From assembly GCF_024723255.1 (NCBI RefSeq), contig NZ_JANIAC010000002.1:868001-932000 (forward strand): 64,000 nt of DNA, given 5' to 3'. The position numbers were made by a program, and so were the translations under genes. Below the pieces are notes generated by a model. That model ran no database searches. It worked only from the letters and a program-made list of their open reading frames with translations, and was not told where the DNA came from. The DNA is from Aestuariibaculum sp. M13. Its GTDB lineage: Bacteria; Bacteroidota; Bacteroidia; Flavobacteriales; Flavobacteriaceae. Shown here piece after piece: positions 56,415 through 64,000 of this stretch; the stretch's first letter is position 1, and each line of letters begins with the position of its first letter.

Positions 56415-57414
56415 ACTTACTTGTGCTTAAAACAGATGCGGAAGATGATTTGGATTCAGAACCATTATCATCATCATTATAATCTTCATTAATTGGAAAA
56501 TATTCTTTGATTTTATCTGAATCTTCATCTACCTCTTTAATAGTCTTTTTCATATCTCGCTTAGTATCAGATTTTGCTGTATCACTCATTGCATCTGAAA
56601 CTATATTACTAGAATTTACTGGGTCTACTAAATTATTTTCCGTGATATTGTCAATTATATGATTCATTACCATTTTCACCTTTTCCCATAATCCAATTGG
56701 AATTTCATCTGAATTATCAAATGCTTCTTTTGTATAAAGTTCCATCATAAAAGATTTGATAAGTTTTCCTCCATTTTTGTTTTTCCTTTCGGTCTTCCAA
56801 ACCTTTAACAATTTTGCTACTTTTCTTTCATGAACTCGACCACTTCCTGCAAGTAAATCAACATGTTTTTTTATATTAGTTTTTATTCTTATTTTACCTT
56901 CATCTTCCTCTTTTTTAGAGCGATTGGGTGGATGAATATGAAGACTTAAATCTGTGTTGTTAGAATTATAGTCACTGTTTTTAGGTCTCTCACGACCAGG
57001 TACCACATCCATTTGAAAATCTTCACCATCAATATCAAATTTCAAACCTATAGATACCTTTTGTTTTCTGACATCTTCTTTTATTATATCATCATCTTCT
57101 TCAGTATATTCATTTCTTAAATACTTATAAACAGAATCAAACATTTCTTCAAGTGTAGCAAAACCGTTATCATCCTCCTTTTCTTTTTTAAGAAAGGGTA
57201 TACAACAATCTATATCAAACTTTGTATTAATTGCAGTTTTCTTTGCATAAGAACCAGAATCAATAGAATTAGAAGCTTTTTCGGAAGAAAACTTATTATT
57301 AAGAGCTTCTTTAACTTTATTTTTTTTAGCTATAAACTTGTCGATATTTTCAACTTTATTAATATCATGGGTTTCAAGTACTTTCTGTAAATGTTCATTT
57401 TTGTTTGTAGCCAT
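56407..57414 (-). CDS. CD-NTase (cGAS/DncV-like nucleotidyltransferase) with Gly-ended tail
   Basis: 335 residues. The OAS/cGAS-type active site reads SGSYAKKTAINTKFDIDCCI (53-72): Gly54-Ser55, then Asp67-x-Asp69, with the third Asp136 in FQMDVVPGR. The middle helical part (about 180-270, KLLKVWKTERKNKNGGKLIK) matches the OAS1-C-like lobe. The last 60 residues are charged and Ser-rich (DYNDDDNGSESKSSSAS) and end in Lys-Phe-Gly. Cap2-type enzymes join the C-terminal Gly/Ala of CD-NTases to targets, so this tail fits the neighbour. The product (cyclic di- or trinucleotide) is unknown. It is the first gene of the operon, with a -7 element 4 bases before its ATG. Confidence 0.85.
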   Translation of the reverse strand: MATNKNEHLQKVLETHDINKVENIDKFIAKKNKVKEALNNKFSSEKASNSIDSGSYAKKTAINTKFDIDCCIPFLKKEKEDDNGFATLEEMFDSVYKYLRNEYTEEDDDIIKEDVRKQKVSIGLKFDIDGEDFQMDVVPGRERPKNSDYNSNNTDLSLHIHPPNRSKKEEDEGKIRIKTNIKKHVDLLAGSGRVHERKVAKLLKVWKTERKNKNGGKLIKSFMMELYTKEAFDNSDEIPIGLWEKVKMVMNHIIDNITENNLVDPVNSSNIVSDAMSDTAKSDTKRDMKKTIKEVDEDSDKIKEYFPINEDYNDDDNGSESKSSSASVLSTSKFG

Positions 57415-57762
57415 AACGCAAAATTAATTCTGTATTTCAAAACTTATATCAATTGGTAAATCATAATTTAAATGAAAACTACAATATTATAAAGGATATA
57501 AATTTTGATACAATAAAACAATATTCTCAACCCAAAGATACATTGTTAAACAACTAATAATCTATCAATTAATAATTTTTATTAACAGAAATATTAACGT
57601 TACTTTTCATACACTTATTAATTATTAAACTATCTATATTCGACCGAAGATAAAAATCTAAGTTCTCTCGATTAAACTAAATTCATCTAAAAATAGAATT
57701 GAAAATTATCTCCAATATGTAAATCTCAACTCCTATATATTCTCATTTGATACTTTTGAAAG
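57415..57762. other. AT-rich gap between traN and the CD-NTase operon
   Basis: No gene found on either strand. It contains several short A/T inverted repeats (for example TTAATTATTAA near 57620) and the promoter noted above. No clear terminator for the tra operon was seen. Confidence 0.6.
57419..57426 (-). promoter_or_regulatory. -7 element directly before the CD-NTase start (leaderless mRNA candidate)
   Basis: TAATTTTG matches TAnnTTTG perfectly and ends 4 bases before the ATG, so RNA would begin at or very near the A of ATG. A TTG about 23 bases upstream could be the -33 part. Confidence 0.5.
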
Positions 57763-58554
57763 CTACTTCAAGTTTAATTTTCTGTTTCCATTTTTTTCAG
57801 ATAATTCAAATTCCAAATCTTCATTATCTCCCATAGAGAACTTCGGAAATACAAATACAAAAGTTTGTATATTATCCTTTGTTACTATCTTTGAAAACTG
57901 GAGTTTATAAACAGCGTCCAATTCTAATTGCTGATAAGAAGCTTTTCTTTTCTTGTTTATCGAAACTCTAAAAACCTTCAAGTATTCAATTTCAAAATCG
58001 ATCTCGGATTTATTCTTAATCTCAAATACCATATAAACTTCATCTCTGTGATACCTGGTTTCAAGAAGTTTTAAAACAATACCGTCTTTTCGTTTGGAAC
58101 GTTCTGCTAAAAAATCCATTCCCAAAAGATACCTACTAAACTTTTCATAGTAATCATAATCCTTATTCTTTGGTTTTGGTTTTTCAATATATGTTGGTTT
58201 TGGATTAGGTTTTTCGTTACCAATACTCTTTAGAGGCGACAAAAAGTAATTCAACTTTGAAATTGAATCTTTATACTTAATTATATAGGAATACACCTGT
58301 CCATCATCTGTAATAGCAAGCAGATTACTATTGTCTCCAGGGCGTGCCTGCAACAACCCAAAGTATTGCTTCTCTTCTCTGTTATAGGTAAACACAAAGT
58401 CTTCAGATCCAGTTATCCCCTGCCTGATATAATCAGGAAAAAAGAGTGCCACATTCATCTTGTCATTAGCATAAATAGTATCTAGTGCAACTCTTTGAGC
58501 AAACGTAGCAGTTATCACTACTAACGATATTATAGTTAAAAAATAAGTTTTCAT
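57763..58554 (-). CDS. traN: conjugative transposon protein TraN (DUF4138)
   Basis: 263 residues with signal peptide MKTYFLTIISLVVITATFAQ. After it, ALDTIYANDKMNVALFFPDY (start of the family), QYFGLLQARPGDNSNLLAIT near 63, and a C-terminal immunoglobulin-like half (MVFEIKNKSEIDFEIEYLKV near 174). TraN lies in the outer-membrane part of the Bacteroidota type IV secretion channel, VirB9-like in place. It starts 18 bases after traM and is the last tra gene before the cargo. Confidence 0.88.
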   Translation of the reverse strand: MKTYFLTIISLVVITATFAQRVALDTIYANDKMNVALFFPDYIRQGITGSEDFVFTYNREEKQYFGLLQARPGDNSNLLAITDDGQVYSYIIKYKDSISKLNYFLSPLKSIGNEKPNPKPTYIEKPKPKNKDYDYYEKFSRYLLGMDFLAERSKRKDGIVLKLLETRYHRDEVYMVFEIKNKSEIDFEIEYLKVFRVSINKKRKASYQQLELDAVYKLQFSKIVTKDNIQTFVFVFPKFSMGDNEDLEFELSEKNGNRKLNLK

Positions 58555-58572
58555 TTGTAATTGATTTTAAGG

Positions 58573-59508
58573 TTAGTTATCTACTTTTAAGTAAAGTTTG
58601 TAGTTATCCAGGACAGTTACTTTGATGCTGCGATTATTTCTTTGGAAAATGCTTTTTACACCGCCTACTTGAGGTAAGCCAGCGATATTGATATCCTGAA
58701 CCACATCTCCAATAACTTCAGTGGTCGCCTCGCCTCTAAAACTGTTTTTCACATAAATCCCTTCATTTCCATCTGACCAGTCATAAGCTTTAAGTTTAAC
58801 CGGATAGTGGTTGAGATTATTAATATCAATAATAGTTCTATTAGGTTTGAAATCAACAAATCCATAGACTGGCATGTTCCTAGGAAATACCCTGCCATGA
58901 ATTTCGGTATCCTTTAATAGTCGCATTTTTATTCTGTAATCCGTCTTTACGGTTTGAGTCCCGTCTATCATTACAGGGATAAGATTATCACTACCCCCTG
59001 ACACCACGCCTATGGGATTAGATGCAAAAAATAGTTGATGTTCCAAACCAAGTTCTTTGGTATCGGTTTCTTTCTCTTCTGCTGCTTTTATGATTTGATC
59101 TTTAATCTTAGGCGCTGAATAAGTATGGTTTTGTAGAGCTTCTTTTTGAGCAGTTTCACGAGCATCTGTATAATAGATTCTACTGTTTTTATAGATGCTA
59201 TCTACGATTTTCTGCTTTTGTTTGTCCACATAACTGGTGTCATAAACTCCTAAGGAGTCCAAATACCGCTCATCATAAATACTAGGAGCATTGGTCTGTT
59301 TAACTTCCTTAAGATCATTTATAGCCTCCAGTTTGGACTGATATTCTTTATTTTCATCATCCAGTTCAGGTACTGGTATTTTACTGGCATCCATTACGGG
59401 CTGCTTATCATCGCCCATTACCATGACCACTTGCACTATAATAAACAAGATTAGGGAAAGAATCATACCGGCAAATGCTAACTTTTTTTTATCTACATTC
59501 ATAATCAT
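58573..59508 (-). CDS. traM: conjugative transposon protein TraM
   Basis: 311 residues. One N-terminal membrane helix (LAFAGMILSLILFIIVQVVM near 10-29), a charged Asp/Glu/Lys linker with coiled-coil character (about 40-160), and a C-terminal domain with IPVMIDGTQTVKTDYRIKMR near 178 and FPRNMPVYGFVDF near 205. This is VirB10-like in position, linking inner and outer membranes. ATG at 59508 used; an ATG two codons downstream is equally possible. Confidence 0.9.
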   Translation of the reverse strand: MIMNVDKKKLAFAGMILSLILFIIVQVVMVMGDDKQPVMDASKIPVPELDDENKEYQSKLEAINDLKEVKQTNAPSIYDERYLDSLGVYDTSYVDKQKQKIVDSIYKNSRIYYTDARETAQKEALQNHTYSAPKIKDQIIKAAEEKETDTKELGLEHQLFFASNPIGVVSGGSDNLIPVMIDGTQTVKTDYRIKMRLLKDTEIHGRVFPRNMPVYGFVDFKPNRTIIDINNLNHYPVKLKAYDWSDGNEGIYVKNSFRGEATTEVIGDVVQDINIAGLPQVGGVKSIFQRNNRSIKVTVLDNYKLYLKVDN

Positions 59509-59514
59509 TTGGAT

Positions 59515-60126
59515 TTAATTTATTTCTAATTTTCTTAAACTCTTTTCAAAATAGTTTGTAATGAGCAGTCCATGGGTATTATTCGGAAAGCTGCGATCCA
59601 CATGAATCAAACTACCAGTGGTTATCAGCTCATAAGTATCAATGACAGCCCCTCTATTAATCTCAAAAACGGTATTAGTTTCAAATGAGTAAGGTTCCTT
59701 TTGAATATCAATTCTGGAGCTAATGCTTTTTACCTTTTGAACCAGTGAATATTGCAGCAGTCTATTATAAACCCCATCAGCTTTTTTTTGTCTGTATAAG
59801 GCATCCACAGAGCTGTTACCTAACCACAAAGCTTTCTCCAATTGAGTTTCATAATTTCCTGCATCAATATTGTAGAAATACCTGTGAAAAAGGTCTAAGT
59901 GCGATAAGGCCTCTACTTCCAGATTCTCATATTGTGAAACTAGTTTCAGAGGAATAACACTGCCTTCAGTACTGATAGCAAAAGCACTCTCTATCATCTG
60001 TTTATGTTGTTTTATTACCAGAAGTATGGAAATGATACTGACTATAGCTGCAGCAATTACAACAGTATAAACAATAAACCGATTGAGTTTTAACACGCTG
60101 TATATATCTTTAAATGGTGTTTTCAT
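59515..60126 (-). CDS. traK: conjugative transposon protein TraK
   Basis: 203 residues. An inner-membrane helix (RFIVYTVVIAAAIVSIISIL near 16-35) and a VirB8-like periplasmic domain with EALSHLDLFHRYFYNIDAGN near 71-90. TraK is the VirB8-type core component. It starts 13 bases after traJ and 7 bases before traM. Confidence 0.9.
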   Translation of the reverse strand: MKTPFKDIYSVLKLNRFIVYTVVIAAAIVSIISILLVIKQHKQMIESAFAISTEGSVIPLKLVSQYENLEVEALSHLDLFHRYFYNIDAGNYETQLEKALWLGNSSVDALYRQKKADGVYNRLLQYSLVQKVKSISSRIDIQKEPYSFETNTVFEINRGAVIDTYELITTGSLIHVDRSFPNNTHGLLITNYFEKSLRKLEIN

Positions 60127-60138
60127 ACGCTTAAATTT

Positions 60139-60975
60139 TTAAGATGTAAATAGTTTAATAGTAAATGAAGTGGCTCTTCTATAGAGTTTAAACTTTAGAA
60201 AGACGATAAATCCAATGGATCCTAGTTCCAATACCGGCGCAAAGAGATGACTACCCCAATCTGTACCAAAGAGCTCTGACCAGAAATTGGTATTGATCTC
60301 CGTATAGAGATTGTTTACAAAGACATTAACCAGAAAAAAGGCCGGCACCAGCATATAGACTCCCGCATAGAGCCTAAAAAAATGATACCCCATGCTTCTA
60401 AACTTTTCAAAAACAGAAAGACTAATCACCAAAGGAAAAAAAGCCTGCATAATGCCCAGTAAAAAATAACGCTCCGCTAAAAACAGTGGATAGATAAATA
60501 AATCCAAAAGCCAAAGAAACAATGCTATTATAAAAGAAATCACCTTTAATCCAAAGAGCGGACTCATCAGCGCTTCATAGAGTAATATCATGGCTTTTTT
60601 GGCGGCTTCCATGGCACTCACATCCTGTTCAATATCCAGGTCCTGCATTTGAAGTGGGAGGAGCGCCGGAGCCGTATCTCTGTATTGGGTTTCAATAGCT
60701 ACCAGAATACTGTCAAATACCCCCAGAATCTGAGTGGAGAAAATAACCAGAATAACCACAGCAAAATTCTTAGCCAGTTCTCCAGGGCTCAGACCCCAGG
60801 TGTAACCATCTTGTTTTACAATACCTTCATTGTATTTTTTTAAGATGTTAATAAGAAAAAACAGTATTGCCAAAGATTTCATACCCGTTATGGTATACTC
60901 CGCAAAATCACTGCTTTTAATGGTTGCAAAAACTGCATCCACATACTCCAGTCCTATGCCTAGAAAAAAGCCCAT
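60139..60975 (-). CDS. traJ: conjugative transposon protein TraJ (polytopic inner-membrane channel part)
   Basis: 278 residues, six to seven hydrophobic helices (about 25-45, 68-90, 140-165, 165-190, 195-215, 245-265). VirB6-like in topology. Family sequence FLGIGLEYVDAVFATIKSSD at the start. It starts 1 base after the VirB5-like gene ends. Confidence 0.87.
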   Translation of the reverse strand: MGFFLGIGLEYVDAVFATIKSSDFAEYTITGMKSLAILFFLINILKKYNEGIVKQDGYTWGLSPGELAKNFAVVILVIFSTQILGVFDSILVAIETQYRDTAPALLPLQMQDLDIEQDVSAMEAAKKAMILLYEALMSPLFGLKVISFIIALFLWLLDLFIYPLFLAERYFLLGIMQAFFPLVISLSVFEKFRSMGYHFFRLYAGVYMLVPAFFLVNVFVNNLYTEINTNFWSELFGTDWGSHLFAPVLELGSIGFIVFLKFKLYRRATSFTIKLFTS

Positions 60976-60976
60976 C

Positions 60977-61558
60977 TTAATAATTGGTTGTTCTGGTGTT
61001 AATGCGCTGCTGCAAATCTCTAAAAGCTATAATCTCTTTATAACGTTTAGTCTTTAAGGTAATCTCAGCCACCATTTCTTTGGACTCCTCTTCTTTCTCT
61101 TTTAAAAATACCGCTCGCTCTGCATCACTCATATCTAGAGTGTTACTCGATAAGATCTGAGATACAAAATCCAAATCCTCCAGTGATTGTTCTATAATCG
61201 CATCAAAGGATGCTGAAATCCGGGCTACCTCTTCAGGTCTGATGTGTGGTGAGTTTAGTATTTTTCTTAAATCATCCTGAATGAGATTATAGAGCTGCTG
61301 ATTATTTTTATAGAGTTCTTTTACTGCGTTGAGTTGTTTAATAACATTACTGACCTGCTCAATGCGATCCTTTTGCTGTTTTAAAAAACTAACGGTTTTA
61401 AGCAACTGTGATGTTTGCTTGGCCGATTCTATCAGGGATTTGGCCAGACTGATAAAATTGGTATTATCATAAACCGGCATCCCCTGGGCCACAATGTGGC
61501 CAGATGAAAAAATGATTAAAGTGATTGCTAGCACCAAAGTTCTGATTTTCTTTTTCAT
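60977..61558 (-). CDS. VirB5/TrbJ-like conjugal transfer protein
   Basis: 193 residues with signal peptide (LVLAITLIIFSSGHIVAQ). The mature protein is all helical and likely coiled coil (LLKTVSFLKQQKDRIEQVSN near 57-76, SQILSSNTLDMSDAERAVFL near 137-156), as in the pilus-tip/adhesin-like VirB5/TrbJ family. It lies between traG and traJ, where Bacteroidota elements carry a TraI-like or VirB5-like gene. Confidence 0.75.
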   Translation of the reverse strand: MKKKIRTLVLAITLIIFSSGHIVAQGMPVYDNTNFISLAKSLIESAKQTSQLLKTVSFLKQQKDRIEQVSNVIKQLNAVKELYKNNQQLYNLIQDDLRKILNSPHIRPEEVARISASFDAIIEQSLEDLDFVSQILSSNTLDMSDAERAVFLKEKEEESKEMVAEITLKTKRYKEIIAFRDLQQRINTRTTNY

Positions 61559-61588
61559 GATAATAGATTTTAATAGTTAAACAATGAT

Positions 61589-63994
61589 TTATATATCCTT
61601 TACATAAGCTTTTATTGCTGCTTCCATATTTCCTGTTTTGTTATACAGTTCCATGATGGCTTCATTCTCCTTACCATCGGTGAGGTAAGCAGCAAAAACT
61701 TCTTTAGGCACCTCCAACCTGAAAATATTACTGGTCTTCCCGATTTTGATAAACATCTCTGTATACTTTTGCTTTCCTGAAAGGTTGTTTCTAATTGAAC
61801 GAAGTTGATTCAAATCATGAGTGGAAAGATTCAGTCGTTTTTGAAGCTCATCATAGCCCTTTTCATTGTGCAGACTATAAACCACCTGAGTATTTTCCAA
61901 AATACTGGCCGAGGTCGAGTTATCAGGCAGCTGATTTATGGATTGAAGAATAATACCTATAGCGCCATTTTGCTTTCTAATGGCCTGATAGTAAAACTCA
62001 ACACTCTCCAGAACATTTTTAAATTTGAGTTGCTTAGCAAACTCATCAAACAGGATAATCCCCTTCTCTGCTCTGTTTCTCCAAATGGTACGCTGAATAG
62101 CTGATTTAATAAGCTTAAGCATAACCGATAGAATCTCCTTATTGTCCCTGACTTCATCCAGTTCAAAAACAATAAGTCGTTTGTCTTCTATCTTGTAAGT
62201 TTGATCCTCGGAGGTATTGAACAAAAAGCTATAAAGTCCGTCACCAACATATTCTGATAACACATGCAAAAAATCATAGAGGTTAAAATACCGCTTGTGA
62301 ATCCCCAGCTCTTTTAGCAACTGATCCTTTCGATTATCTACAAACTGATACAGTCCAGAAAGTGAATATGTTTTATCCTTGGCATGTAAATAATAGTGTC
62401 TAAGCACTTTTTTAATGGCCACTTCCAGGGTTTTAGTAGCCTCTTGTCCTGTAGCCAGCAACTCTAAAATAAAAATAGCCAGATCCTCCAAACGCTCCGG
62501 GGTAATATCCGCCTTGCTTTCAATATAAAAGGGGTTAATACCAAGATTTTTACCTTGTTCATACCTTAAAATGATATGATCCTCTGGATAAAGCTTCGCA
62601 AATTTGGAATAGGAACCTCCCAGGTCAATAATTACCAGACGCACCTTACTTTCAAAATACTGCCTAAGTATATTATTAGCTAGGAAGGATTTCCCTTCTC
62701 CTGTAGGGGCAAAAATGGCAAAGTTGCGTGCCTTGATGCGTTTCTTCTGCTCATCCCAGACATCCTTTAGCACTGGAATATTAAACTGCCGATCATTAAA
62801 GATGACACCGGTGGTGTCCGATTTATAATTGGTGTTATTGATTAGTAGACACAGGGCGTGTTTCAAATCGGTAACATATAGATCTTCATTTGAAAAGTTT
62901 GATGCATGACAAAAAAAGGAATTTAAAATATAATGTTTACGCTCTTCTCCTTTTGGATAATACGGCAGCATATCGAGTTCCTTAAACTCAGCCTTGATTT
63001 TGGAGGCTATATCTTTTAATTTCTCTTTATCCTTTGCCCAAAACATGACGTTAAGATGACCTCTAATAATCCTTGACGTTTCATCTTCATTAATGGAGGC
63101 GACAACATCTTCTATCTTTTTTAAAATGACTTTGTTCTGGGTTCCGAAATTAGAACTCTTTTTCAGCTCCTCTATTTTCTTCTCTAGTAGCTTACGCCAT
63201 TTATGTTTGTCATCCAGATAAATGATTTTATTAACAATATGGTTCTCATCCAAATTGAGTCCAATACCATCTATAAACCCCTGATGAAAGCTAAAATCAT
63301 CTGAGGTAAATCGGTCATTAACTTTACTGGACCCGACCAATTCCCCAAAGCAGCTCTCATTATTAATAGCTAGGACATCAAACTGATGGTCTCCTGCCGA
63401 TATTTCTGTAGTCTTTAAGTTCATATCTGTTAGAAACCCCTGATTAAAACCATTAAAATATTGCCAGGTTAGGTTCTCAACATTTTCGACATCTAAAGGT
63501 TGTAATTGTAGCTTGCGACTATTATTTACATAAGACACGGCGTCTCCCACAGCGGTTATAAACTGCTCAACCTGTCGATCTACTGTTTTATAAATTCCCT
63601 TGTCATATTTGATAAAAGGATTTATATATTTTGCGCTACTCACCCCTTTATTGAGTGGCATGGTAAAAAACAAATAAGATTCATGTTTTAAATACCCCCG
63701 ACCTTTAAAATGATTCGCTGTAGCTTGTTCCAAAAAGGAGATATTCGGTAAATCTTCTGAAGTATAACTGTTTTTATGATATATGTCCTGTTTATGAATT
63801 ACTGTCCCAACAGGTAGTGATTTAATAGCTTGAAACCATATACCATGAATGGCTTCAAAATCAGACTCTGACAAAGAGTAGATCTCAGGAAGATTACAAG
63901 CATATCCCAAAATCACATTCCCATTACTGGCGAAAACCATATGATCCTGCACATCTAAAACCGGATAATATTCTAAAAAATTTAATTTATTCAT
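61589..63994 (-). CDS. traG: TraG family conjugation system ATPase (VirB4-like)
   Basis: 801 residues, apparently full length (ATG at 63994, 6 bases from the window edge). N-terminal domain starting LNFLEYYPVLDVQDHMVFAS. The C-terminal RecA-like ATPase shows Walker A FAPTGEGKSFLANN near 430 and Walker B GIILFDEFAKQLKF near 645, then IGIILQSINQLPDNS near 675. It powers pilus/channel assembly. It is the most upstream tra gene in the window; more tra genes are expected to the right. Confidence 0.93.
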   Translation of the reverse strand: MNKLNFLEYYPVLDVQDHMVFASNGNVILGYACNLPEIYSLSESDFEAIHGIWFQAIKSLPVGTVIHKQDIYHKNSYTSEDLPNISFLEQATANHFKGRGYLKHESYLFFTMPLNKGVSSAKYINPFIKYDKGIYKTVDRQVEQFITAVGDAVSYVNNSRKLQLQPLDVENVENLTWQYFNGFNQGFLTDMNLKTTEISAGDHQFDVLAINNESCFGELVGSSKVNDRFTSDDFSFHQGFIDGIGLNLDENHIVNKIIYLDDKHKWRKLLEKKIEELKKSSNFGTQNKVILKKIEDVVASINEDETSRIIRGHLNVMFWAKDKEKLKDIASKIKAEFKELDMLPYYPKGEERKHYILNSFFCHASNFSNEDLYVTDLKHALCLLINNTNYKSDTTGVIFNDRQFNIPVLKDVWDEQKKRIKARNFAIFAPTGEGKSFLANNILRQYFESKVRLVIIDLGGSYSKFAKLYPEDHIILRYEQGKNLGINPFYIESKADITPERLEDLAIFILELLATGQEATKTLEVAIKKVLRHYYLHAKDKTYSLSGLYQFVDNRKDQLLKELGIHKRYFNLYDFLHVLSEYVGDGLYSFLFNTSEDQTYKIEDKRLIVFELDEVRDNKEILSVMLKLIKSAIQRTIWRNRAEKGIILFDEFAKQLKFKNVLESVEFYYQAIRKQNGAIGIILQSINQLPDNSTSASILENTQVVYSLHNEKGYDELQKRLNLSTHDLNQLRSIRNNLSGKQKYTEMFIKIGKTSNIFRLEVPKEVFAAYLTDGKENEAIMELYNKTGNMEAAIKAYVKDI

Positions 63995-64000
63995 AATATA

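Larger units (their letters stand above)
53261..64000. mobile_element. left part of an integrative and conjugative element (ICE) with antiphage-type cargo
   Basis: Bounded on the left by the 3' tRNA fragment. It carries a Bacteroidota conjugation module (traG, VirB5-like, traJ, traK, traM, traN) and a CD-NTase/E2-E1-JAB/DUF6602 cargo operon that is visibly more AT-rich than the chromosome genes on the left. Integrase, relaxase, coupling protein and the other end are not in the window and are expected to the right. Confidence 0.75.

Overview
The window reads as a chromosome segment of a marine-type flavobacterium (Bacteroidota, Flavobacteriaceae or a close relative). The support is AT-rich DNA, bacillithiol synthesis (BshA), a Bacteroidota-type LptD/TamB/TsaD neighbourhood, TAnnTTTG-type promoter elements with few Shine-Dalgarno sequences, and a Bacteroidota TraG/J/K/M/N conjugation module at the right end. 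No species can be named from the sequence.

Layout. 1-2318: a truncated FAD/Fe-S oxidoreductase. 2470-4591: a small outer-membrane barrel, a VOC protein and bshA. 4614-7532: a GH3-serine hydrolase fusion. 7656-10750: a leftward operon of thioredoxin, ApbE flavin transferase, DUF4266 lipoprotein and DUF3570 barrel, behind a palindromic operator. 10868-16034: a leftward operon of murein amidase, MlaD/MCE protein, two HdrB/HdrE-like Fe-S proteins and small conserved proteins. 16231-19418: lptD and ridA. 19426-20841: a hybrid sensor kinase whose H-box histidine is tyrosine. 20977-23046: guaC and a kdgK-like kinase. 23219-30016: a three-gene transglutaminase / circularly permuted ATP-grasp / alpha-E cluster, a predicted peptide ligation-modification system. 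30006-34210: an ABC protein with one degenerate half, an amino-sugar kinase, gap and pfkA. 34375-42565: tamB, divergent from tsaD-PPIase-rsmE-DUF4159-trmH. 42658-46109: a GH95 fucosidase and a beta-propeller hydrolase. 46184-52893: an AI-2E-type permease, two methyltransferases, a GMC oxidoreductase pair and a retropepsin-like protein.

The chromosome backbone ends near 53261. There a 3' tRNA fragment (acceptor 3' strand plus T-loop) with its own terminator lies next to foreign, more AT-rich DNA. This looks like one end of an integrative conjugative element entering from the right: traG, a VirB5-like gene, traJ, traK, traM and traN (63994 down to 57763). Between traN and the tRNA-derived end sits a compact three-gene cargo operon (57414 down to 53444), the most interesting locus here. 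It encodes a CD-NTase (cGAS/DncV-like) with a disordered tail ending in glycine, one polypeptide that joins E2, E1 and JAB/JAMM domains, and a DUF6602 protein with PD-(D/E)xK nuclease-like residues. It looks like a CBASS-related antiphage operon in which the Cap2 (E1-E2) and Cap3 (JAB) functions are fused into one chain and the putative effector has no visible cyclic-nucleotide sensor.

Limits: domain calls rest on reading motifs by eye. No alignment, structure prediction or database search was run.
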